From: Polyangium sp. 15x6
GTDB lineage: Bacteria; Myxococcota_A; Polyangia; Polyangiales; Polyangiaceae
DNA length: 64,000 nt
Direction: 5' to 3'
NCBI RefSeq assembly: GCF_029960785.1
Contig: NZ_JASBQE010000046.1
Span: forward strand, 31,504 to 95,503
The notes below the pieces were generated by a model. The model searched no databases and was not told the DNA's origin. It was given only the letters and a program-made list of their open reading frames with translations. Shown in pieces: positions 58,251-64,000 of this stretch (within the stretch, counting starts at the first letter, position 1; each line of letters opens with the position of its first letter). Both the position numbers and the translations under genes were made by a program.

Positions 58251-59135
58251 ATGAAAAAGCATTCTCGAATCTCGCTATGCACCCTGGCGACGACAGCCAC
58301 CATCCTGTCCGCGAGCGCAGCCGCGCAAGCGCTTGACGTGGAGACGGACACCGACGATCTCGGCAACCTCACCATCGATTTTTCCGACATCGTCGGCTCG
58401 GATCGGCGCATTCCCTTCGTTTTCAAGGCCACGGCGACCGCCACCTACGTGTGCGCGAGCGAGTCCGGAGGGCTCCGCACCCTCGCTGGTCGGGACGTCA
58501 AGGTCATCAAGGTCCGGCGCGGCTTCCCGTTCGCCTCGAATCCGAAGGGATTCGTGACGGGTCGTGTCACCCTCGACCTCCACCCGCCCTATATGAAGCG
58601 TGGCTGCCCGGCCGGCTCCCAGGCGGAGCTCGCCGAGGCGGACTGGAACGAAATCGAGGTCATCCGAGGCCGCGGTCGCGAGCGGCTCGTGCAAACGGGA
58701 GATGCCAAGCGGTACACCAACCCCGCGCTCCCCGGTCAGGTATTCAGGCTCGCGACCATCTCGCTCAAGGGCGCGCTGAACGTCGAGGTCGAGAACCGGG
58801 CCCAGCTCCCGCACGATGTCGGCTTCAAGGTAAAGGCAGGGCGCTCCGCCCGGCTCGTATGCGTCGACGATCAGGGCAAAACGCACCCCAACCCGAACCT
58901 GCAGCACGACGTCGACGACGTCGTCGAGCAGAGCGGCCAGTTCGCGGCCGGCGCCGCGAGCAAGCAGACCGTGGCCCTGCCCGAACCCACGATGACCCTG
59001 CTCGATTGTCCCGACGGGTACACGCCCGAGCTCGCGTCCGTGCATTACAAGGACCTCGCGCTCACGACCGACGAGCACGCGAACATCAAGGTGCGCGGCG
59101 AGGACGCCTCGCAGACGTTCATCCAGCAGGAATGA
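58251..59135 (+). CDS. secreted two-Cys domain protein, paralog 5 (double domain)
   Basis: A 294-residue exported protein with two tandem copies of the array domain. Signal to AAAQA|LDVET. Copy 1 holds LGNLTIDFSDIVG, VFKATATATYVCAS and KRGCPAGSQAELAEADWNEIEV; copy 2 holds LKGALNVEVENRAQLP, FKVKAGRSARLVCVDD and LLDCPDGYTPELASVHYKDLAL. Fusion of two array units is the simplest explanation. GGAGGAG precedes the ATG. It ends 7 bp before the convergent pteridine reductase stop. Confidence 0.78.
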   Translation: MKKHSRISLCTLATTATILSASAAAQALDVETDTDDLGNLTIDFSDIVGSDRRIPFVFKATATATYVCASESGGLRTLAGRDVKVIKVRRGFPFASNPKGFVTGRVTLDLHPPYMKRGCPAGSQAELAEADWNEIEVIRGRGRERLVQTGDAKRYTNPALPGQVFRLATISLKGALNVEVENRAQLPHDVGFKVKAGRSARLVCVDDQGKTHPNPNLQHDVDDVVEQSGQFAAGAASKQTVALPEPTMTLLDCPDGYTPELASVHYKDLALTTDEHANIKVRGEDASQTFIQQE

Positions 59136-59142
59136 GATCCCG

Positions 59143-59898
59143 TCAATCCGGTGACGAATCCGACGTCGGCGTGGCCCAGCCGAGGTGCTGACCCCCGTCG
59201 ACCGCGATCATCTGCCCCGTCACCGCGCGCGCCGAAAGCAGGTAACGGACCGCGTCGCAGACGTCCTCGGGCGTGGCCCCGCGGCGGAGCGGCATGCTCT
59301 CGCATTGCGCGGCGAACTGCTCGGGCGTTTGTCGCGTGCTCGGGAGCGTCGGCCCGGGGCCCACCGCGTTCACCCGGATGCGCGGCGCGAGCGCGAGCGC
59401 GAGCGATTGCGTGAGCGCCCAGAGCCCGGCCTTGCTCACGGTATACGTCGTGTAATGCGGGCTCAGGTTCCAGACACGCTGATCGAGGACGTTCACGACC
59501 GCGCCCTCCACCCCCTCGGGCAAGCGCCGCGCGAATTGCTGCGTGAGCACGAAGGGCGCCCGGAGGTTCGCCTCCATGTGCAGATCCCACGTCTCGCGCG
59601 TGGCCGTCTCCGGCGTGTCGTACTCGAACGTCGAGGCGTTGTTCACGAGGGCCACGAGCGGCCCCACGAGCAGAGCCGCGCGATCCACGAGCGAGCCCGT
59701 CTCCGCCTCGTCCGCGAGGTTCGCCGGAACCGCCGCCGCGCGCCCGCCGGCCGATTCGATCGCGGCGACGAGGCTCTCGGCGTCCTCGCGGGATCGATGG
59801 TAGTGGACTGCCACGGAGAACCCGTCGCGCGCGAGCATCATCGCAATCGCGCGGCCGATCCGCTTGCCTGCGCCGGTGACGAGGGCTGCCTTGCTCAT
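59143..59898 (-). CDS. pteridine reductase-like SDR
   Basis: A 251-residue short-chain dehydrogenase. The cofactor motif is TGAGKRIGRAIA, with NNASTFEYDTP and the catalytic set D...Y...K in NVLDQRVWNLSPHYTTYTVSKAGL. Asp replaces the usual SDR serine, as in trypanosomatid PTR1 (D-Y-K) and bacterial FolM-type enzymes. It probably reduces dihydropterins or dihydrofolate with NADPH. It is 9 bp downstream of a PTPS/QueD-type gene on the same strand, which supports a pterin role. Confidence 0.85.
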   Translation of the reverse strand: MSKAALVTGAGKRIGRAIAMMLARDGFSVAVHYHRSREDAESLVAAIESAGGRAAAVPANLADEAETGSLVDRAALLVGPLVALVNNASTFEYDTPETATRETWDLHMEANLRAPFVLTQQFARRLPEGVEGAVVNVLDQRVWNLSPHYTTYTVSKAGLWALTQSLALALAPRIRVNAVGPGPTLPSTRQTPEQFAAQCESMPLRRGATPEDVCDAVRYLLSARAVTGQMIAVDGGQHLGWATPTSDSSPD

Positions 59899-59907
59899 GG
59901 GAAAAAC

Positions 59908-60312
59908 CTAGCGATCCTCGTACGTCGCGACGGCCGTGTCCGTCTCGTAGAAAGACACGGCCGTGACGGGCGCGCCGTGCGCGCGGAGGTGATCGAAAAT
60001 GAGCTTGGCGAAATTCTCGGCGCTCGGATTCACCGGGAGCGTGACGAACGCCTCGCCCGCCTGCTTCAGGAAGGGAATGACGGGGTCGTCCTCCCGCAGG
60101 ATGAGGCGGTGGTCGAACTGCGCGAGGATCCAATCCTTGCCGGCCTTCTCGATGTCGAAGAAGTCCGCGACGAACCCTTTGCGGTCGAGCGTGGGCGCCG
60201 AGAGCTCGATCGCGACGCGGGCGTTGTGGCCGTGGATGCGGGCGCAAGGGCCCTCGTAGTCGAGCAAGCGGTGGCCATAACAAAACCGCACTTCTTCGGT
60301 CACGCGGAACAT
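59908..60312 (-). CDS. 6-pyruvoyl-tetrahydropterin synthase / QueD family protein
   Basis: A 134-residue T-fold enzyme. Zn ligands are in FCYGHRL and the paired histidines of ARIHGHN; the catalytic cysteine lies in EGPCARIHGH; the conserved glutamate is in NPSAENF. The substrate is 7,8-dihydroneopterin triphosphate in either queuosine (QueD) or tetrahydropterin synthesis. No queC/E/F genes are near, whereas a pteridine reductase-like SDR is in the same operon, which tilts toward tetrahydropterin/monapterin-type synthesis (inference). The ATG at 60312 was chosen for the family N-terminus; frame opens at 60345. Confidence 0.85.
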   Translation of the reverse strand: MFRVTEEVRFCYGHRLLDYEGPCARIHGHNARVAIELSAPTLDRKGFVADFFDIEKAGKDWILAQFDHRLILREDDPVIPFLKQAGEAFVTLPVNPSAENFAKLIFDHLRAHGAPVTAVSFYETDTAVATYEDR

Positions 60313-60420
60313 GAGAAGGGCGAGATACCGCGGCGTCCGCCCCACGTCAACCCGCGCCTGGGGACGGACGAGGCTGGCTTCTCGCCGGGTCCGGGTCTAT
60401 AGCGAGCGCATCCGTAGGAT

Positions 60421-61065
60421 GTGCCCTTGACCGATCTCGTGACGTTTTTCTTCGTCGCCCTTTCGGCGGTGTTCTTCGTGGTCGACCCGATCGGCGTCGT
60501 GCCGATTTTCCTCGCCATCACGTCGAACGATCCGCCCGAAAAGATCCGGCAGATGGCGCGCCGCGCCTGCTTCACGGGCTACTTCATCCTCATGACGTTC
60601 GCGATCTTCGGCGGCGTCATTTTCAAGATCTTCGGCATCAGCCTCGGCGCCTTCCGCGTGGCGGGCGGGCTGCTGCTCATGCTCACCGCGCTCGACATGC
60701 TGCGCGCCAAGCGCCCGGGGACCCGCACCTCGCCCGAAGAGACCGAGGAGAGCGCGCGCAAGGAGGACGTGGCGCTCGTGCCCCTCGCCATGCCCCTGCT
60801 CGCCGGTCCGGGCTCCATCGCCAGCGTGATGGTGCTCATGTCCCAGGGCAACACGCGGAGCCTCCTCTACGCCGTGCCCGTCCTCCTCGCCGTCACGATC
60901 ACGTTTGTCGCGGCCTATTTCATCCTGCGCGCGGCCTCGCTCGTGCAGCGCGTCCTCGGGCAGAGCGGCGTGGCGATCCTGGAGCGCGTGATGGGCCTCA
61001 TCCTCGCCGCCATCGCCGTGCAATTCGTCGCCGATGGCGCGCGCGATTTGCTGCGCACCCCTTGA
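60421..61065 (+). CDS. MarC family membrane protein
   Basis: A 214-residue protein with six hydrophobic segments matching MarC/UPF0056: FFVALSAVFFVVDPIGVVPIFLAITS at the N-terminus, RRACFTGYFILMTFAIFGG, SLGAFRVAGGLLLMLTALDML and PLAMPLLAGPGSIASVMVL. An acidic loop sits between TM3 and TM4. Function is unknown; the historical link to multiple antibiotic resistance is not supported. Start is GTG 60421 in an 108-bp divergent gap from the PTPS gene. Confidence 0.9.
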   Translation: MPLTDLVTFFFVALSAVFFVVDPIGVVPIFLAITSNDPPEKIRQMARRACFTGYFILMTFAIFGGVIFKIFGISLGAFRVAGGLLLMLTALDMLRAKRPGTRTSPEETEESARKEDVALVPLAMPLLAGPGSIASVMVLMSQGNTRSLLYAVPVLLAVTITFVAAYFILRAASLVQRVLGQSGVAILERVMGLILAAIAVQFVADGARDLLRTP

Positions 61066-61123
61066 CGATCACCGTTCAGCCATGTTTTCTCCCATACGCC
61101 CTTAGCCTAGAGGGAGGCATGAC

Positions 61124-63136
61124 ATGATCGGTCGACGTGGAACTATCCTTGGATTTGGCCTGGTAGCGCTGCTCGCGTTCGCAGGGTGCAACGACGATGT
61201 GACGGGCGGCGGCACGGGCGGCAACGGAAACGGCGGCAGCGGCGGCAGCGGCGGCAGCGGAAACGGCGGCGCGGGCGGCATCGGCACCGGCGGGACCGGC
61301 GGCGCTGCTGGCGAGGGCGGTGGCACGGGCGGCAGCGGAAACGGCGGCAGCGGCGGCGGCGGGCCCGCGGCGTGCGTCGTGGCCGAGCGGCTCGACCTGC
61401 TCTTCGCGATCGACAATTCGCGCAGCATGGCCGACAAGCAGGCCATCCTGGCCCGCACGATCCCGGACATCGTGCAGGGCGTCGTGAACCCGCCGTGCAT
61501 CGACCCGTCGGGCGTGCCCGCGCCCCCGGGGCAGCAGCCGAACGGGCCCGGGGAAGCCTGTCCGGGCGGAACGGTCCGCGCCTTCGAGCCGATCGCCGAC
61601 ATCCACATCGGCGTCATCAGCTCGAGCATCGGCGGCCACGGCGCGGATTCCTGCCCGGACGTGGATCCGAACAGCTTCGAGTGCTCACCGAACCCGAACA
61701 CGACGAACAACGACAAGGCGCACCTGCTCACGCGCCAGGATCAATGCGGCGGCGCGGATGTGCCGACGTACGAGAGCAAGGGCTTCCTCGCCTGGGATCC
61801 CAACCAGCAGCTCAACCCGCCGGGCGAAGACCAGATCAACGACGGGAATGGCGGCGGCCTCGTGCCGAGGCTGCGCGACATGGTCCTCGGCGTCGGGCAG
61901 ATCGGCTGCGGCTACGAGTCGCAGCTCGAGAGCATCTACCGCTTCCTCGTGGATCCGGAGCCCCACGCGACCATCTCGGTCATCGACGGCAAGGCGACGC
62001 CCCAGGGCGTCGACACGGTGCTCCTGCAGCAACGCGCGGAGTTCCTGCGGCCGGATTCGCTGCTCACCGTGCTCATGCTGACCGACGAGAACGATTGCTC
62101 GACGAAGGAGTACGGGCAGTTCTATTACGTCAACCAGCTCCGCAACGGCGCGACGAACGTGCGGTTGCCGCGCGCGCGGCAGGAGTGCGCGGTCAATCCG
62201 AACGATCCGTGCTGCAAATCGTGCGGCCAGGCGACGGGTGACTGCCCGGCCGATCCGACGTGCCAGGACCCGAGCGGCGGAACGGCGCTCTACACGACCC
62301 AAGAGGACGACATCAACCTGCGCTGCTGGGACCAGAAGCGCCGCTTCGGCATCGATTTCATGTATCCGATCGACCGGTACGCTCAGGCGTTCAGCCAGGC
62401 CACGATCACGAACCGGGCCGGCGAGCTCGTGCCGAACCCGCTCTTCTCGGACCTCGACCCGACCGACAACATCACGGCGATTCGCGGGCCCGAGAAGGTG
62501 CTCATCTCCGGGCTCGTCGGCGTGCCCTGGCAGGACGTGGCGCGGGACAAGACCGACATCTCGAAGGGCTTCAAGACCGCGGCCGAGCTCTCGGCGCCGC
62601 TCAACGCGACCGGCGCGACGACCTGGGACGTCATCCTCGGCGACCCCGCGGGCGGTGTGAAGCCGCTCGATCCGCTCATGATCGAGTCGATCCAGCCGCG
62701 CACCGGGACGAACCCGATCACGGGCGATCCCGTCGTGAACGGGTCGAACCCGGGCGGCAACCCGATCAACGGCAACGACTGGACGATCGACAACAACGAT
62801 CTGCAATACGCGTGCATCCTGCCGCTCCTGCCCGGCGACCAGCGCGACTGCTCGAACCCGGGCTTGACGGCGTGCGATTGCTTCGAGCCGAACAACGATA
62901 ACCCCCTCTGCGCAGTCGACCCCGCGACCGGCGGGCGCACGCTGCAGGTCCGCGCAAAGGCCTACCCGGGCCTCCGGCCGATCGCGCTGATGAAGGCGCT
63001 CGGCGATCAGGCGGTCCTCGGCTCGGTTTGTCCGGCGAACATGGACGACCTCGCGTCGCCGGCCTTCGGCTATCGGCCGATCGTGCGGTCCGTGACCGAT
63101 TGGCTCACGCGCCGCAACTGCCAGAACGAGCCGTGA
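61124..63136 (+). CDS. vWA-domain lipoprotein with Gly-rich linker
   Basis: A 670-residue lipoprotein (lipobox LAFAGC at about residue 22). About 60 residues of Gly/Ser/Thr-rich repeat-like linker follow (GGTGGNGNGGSGGSGG). The folded part opens with a von Willebrand factor A-like strand, LDLLFAIDNSRSMADKQAI, with DxSxS-type MIDAS residues, and continues through LLTVLMLTDENDCS (the second MIDAS Asp). The remaining 350 residues are Cys-rich and Pro-rich. It probably binds a metal-dependent partner at the cell surface. GGGAGG precedes the ATG at 61124. A clear bidirectional terminator follows. Confidence 0.85.
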   Translation: MIGRRGTILGFGLVALLAFAGCNDDVTGGGTGGNGNGGSGGSGGSGNGGAGGIGTGGTGGAAGEGGGTGGSGNGGSGGGGPAACVVAERLDLLFAIDNSRSMADKQAILARTIPDIVQGVVNPPCIDPSGVPAPPGQQPNGPGEACPGGTVRAFEPIADIHIGVISSSIGGHGADSCPDVDPNSFECSPNPNTTNNDKAHLLTRQDQCGGADVPTYESKGFLAWDPNQQLNPPGEDQINDGNGGGLVPRLRDMVLGVGQIGCGYESQLESIYRFLVDPEPHATISVIDGKATPQGVDTVLLQQRAEFLRPDSLLTVLMLTDENDCSTKEYGQFYYVNQLRNGATNVRLPRARQECAVNPNDPCCKSCGQATGDCPADPTCQDPSGGTALYTTQEDDINLRCWDQKRRFGIDFMYPIDRYAQAFSQATITNRAGELVPNPLFSDLDPTDNITAIRGPEKVLISGLVGVPWQDVARDKTDISKGFKTAAELSAPLNATGATTWDVILGDPAGGVKPLDPLMIESIQPRTGTNPITGDPVVNGSNPGGNPINGNDWTIDNNDLQYACILPLLPGDQRDCSNPGLTACDCFEPNNDNPLCAVDPATGGRTLQVRAKAYPGLRPIALMKALGDQAVLGSVCPANMDDLASPAFGYRPIVRSVTDWLTRRNCQNEP

Positions 63137-63152
63137 TTGGATAGGTAGAGGA

Positions 63153-63180
63153 GGGTGCGCCCCGCGTCGGGGGCGCACCC
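63153..63180. terminator. bidirectional terminator hairpin
   Basis: A perfect 11-bp stem, GGGTGCGCCCC / GGGGCGCACCC, with a 6-base loop, lies between convergent stops at 63136 and 63193. A short T-run follows on the plus side and A/T on the other, so it can end transcription of both genes. Confidence 0.85.
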
Positions 63181-63192
63181 TTGCTCGCCTCG

Positions 63193-64000
63193 TCAGGAGA
63201 CGAGGATCTGCATCGGGCGCTCGAGGAGCGCCCGCAGCGCCTTCAAGAACGTCGCGCCCACGGCGCCGTCGATCACGCGGTGATCGCAGGAGAGCGTCAT
63301 CGCGAGGCGGCGACCGGGGACCACGGCGTCGCCCTTCACGACGGGCTCGCGCCGCACCTGACCGACGGCGAGGATCGCGCCCTCGGGCGGGTTGATGACC
63401 GCGGAGAACTCGTCGATCCCGTACATGCCGAGGTTCGAGATGGAGAACGTGCCGTTCGCCATTTCCTCGGGCTTGAGCTTCTTCGCCTTCGCGCGGGCCG
63501 CGAGGTCGCGGATCTCCGCGCCGATGGCGGTGATGCTCTTCTTGTCGGCGTCGCGCACGACGGGCGTGACGAGGCCCTCGGAGACGGCGACGGCGACCGA
63601 GATGTCGACGCGGCGATGCACGAGAATGGCGTCGGGCGTATATTGCGCGTTGCACTCGGGGACGCGGCGCAATGCAATCGCGCAGGCCTTGACGAGCAGA
63701 TCGTTCAGCGAGATCTTCGACGCGTCCTTGCCGGGCTCCGCGGCCGCGGCGAGCTCGGCATTGATCTGCTCGCGCAGGGCATTCAGCGGATCCGCGTCGA
63801 CGTCGATCGTCAGGTAGAAATGCGGGACCGTCTGCTTCGACTCGACGAGCCGCCGCGCGATGGCCTTGCGCATCATGCTGAGCGGACGCACCTCGGGCGC
63901 GAGGAGCTCGCCCGGCGCGGCGGCCACGGGCGCCGGAGCGGCGGCCGCGGGCGCGGGGGCCGGTGCGGGCGCGGCCTTCGGGAGCGTGTCGAGATCACGC
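63193..64000 (-). CDS. 2-oxoacid dehydrogenase E2 (dihydrolipoamide acyltransferase), partial
   Basis: The C-terminal part of an E2 subunit; the lipoyl and subunit-binding domains lie beyond the right edge. The visible residues begin in an Ala/Pro-rich interdomain linker (AAPAPAPAPAAAAPAPVAA) and run into the catalytic domain: LSMMRKAIARRLVESKQTVPHFYLTIDVD, FSISNLGMYGIDEFSAVINPPEGAILAVG and the active-site stretch MTLSCDHRVIDGAVGATFL with the HxxxDG motif. It would acetylate or otherwise acyl-transfer to CoA; pyruvate is the commonest substrate, but specificity cannot be read. The linker runs in frame to the window end without a start codon that would suggest a shorter protein. Confidence 0.93.
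   Translation of the reverse strand, partial: RDLDTLPKAAPAPAPAPAAAAPAPVAAAPGELLAPEVRPLSMMRKAIARRLVESKQTVPHFYLTIDVDADPLNALREQINAELAAAAEPGKDASKISLNDLLVKACAIALRRVPECNAQYTPDAILVHRRVDISVAVAVSEGLVTPVVRDADKKSITAIGAEIRDLAARAKAKKLKPEEMANGTFSISNLGMYGIDEFSAVINPPEGAILAVGQVRREPVVKGDAVVPGRRLAMTLSCDHRVIDGAVGATFLKALRALLERPMQILVS

Noticed and set aside
61685..63655. 656-residue minus-strand open frame
   Set aside because: Antisense to the vWA lipoprotein and spanning the terminator; no motif.
1..64000. CRISPR arrays, tRNA or rRNA genes, integrases and transposases
   Set aside because: No short regular direct-repeat/spacer pattern, no cloverleaf-like sequence and no recombinase motif were seen; the 31906 repeat has no unique spacers.

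Overview
The window is high-GC DNA with third-codon-position GC bias in nearly every gene. It looks like the chromosome of a large-genome myxobacterium, probably Polyangiaceae (Polyangium/Sorangium-like). The reasons are several Hanks-type Ser/Thr kinases (one fused to TPRs, one to an nSTAND NTPase), many lipoproteins with Gly-rich or Cys-rich spacers, a CBM3 lipoprotein, an RCC1-repeat lipoprotein, beta-helix surface proteins, an Oar-like TonB receptor, an FHA/sigma-54 activator and two cytochromes P450. This is inferred from gene content only. I saw no rRNA, tRNA, CRISPR array, transposase or phage structural gene.

Layout. 1-11.1 kb: a PEP-utilizing-enzyme fragment cut by the left edge, a divergent TetR regulator, a two-domain VOC protein, an NmrA-like oxidoreductase, a CDF + CadD-like metal transporter pair, an NTF2-like protein, a DHA2 MFS exporter, a DUF1269 membrane protein and an amylo-alpha-1,6-glucosidase-like enzyme. 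11.9-16.4 kb: a tight PEGA/TPR protein - CBM3 lipoprotein - Ser/Thr kinase operon, then two small secreted proteins sharing a six-cysteine unit. 16.5-19.0 kb: an RraB-like protein and a P450 facing a TetR gene across a phased operator array. 19.1-29.4 kb: RCC1 lipoprotein, beta-helix protein, then a kinase-TPR / Oar-like receptor / lipoprotein operon. 29.7-34.7 kb: GAF histidine kinase, sterol-desaturase-family enzyme and small membrane proteins. 34.7-45.2 kb: a 1008-residue beta-helix lipoprotein, an FHA-sigma-54 activator, a Cys-rich protein, a PEGA/barrel-like protein behind a kinase-nSTAND gene, and a small Zn-ribbon protein with a Fur-like box. 45.3-50.7 kb: a PMT-like glycosyltransferase and a methionine-salvage cluster (mtnB, mtnD, mtnC) interrupted by a phosphate-selective porin with a Pho-box-like 11-bp repeat in front. 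50.7-55.8 kb: lysophospholipase-like hydrolase, a hypothetical protein, a CxxCH lipoprotein and a second P450. 56.0-59.1 kb: five tandem genes for one unnamed family of secreted two-cysteine domains. 59.1-64 kb: pteridine reductase + PTPS/QueD pair, MarC protein, vWA lipoprotein and the catalytic end of a 2-oxoacid dehydrogenase E2 running off the right edge.

The most unusual features are (i) four copies of a ~280-320 bp palindrome-rich repeat with ~55 bp imperfect terminal inverted repeats, each lying just downstream of a gene and three between convergent genes; (ii) the five-gene, six-domain secreted paralog array; (iii) the two-gene six-cysteine family; (iv) a TetR operator array phased at 23 bp; (v) a Pho-box-like repeat driving a porin that sits inside a methionine-salvage cluster. 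Function assignments rest on motif recognition by eye; no database search was run.
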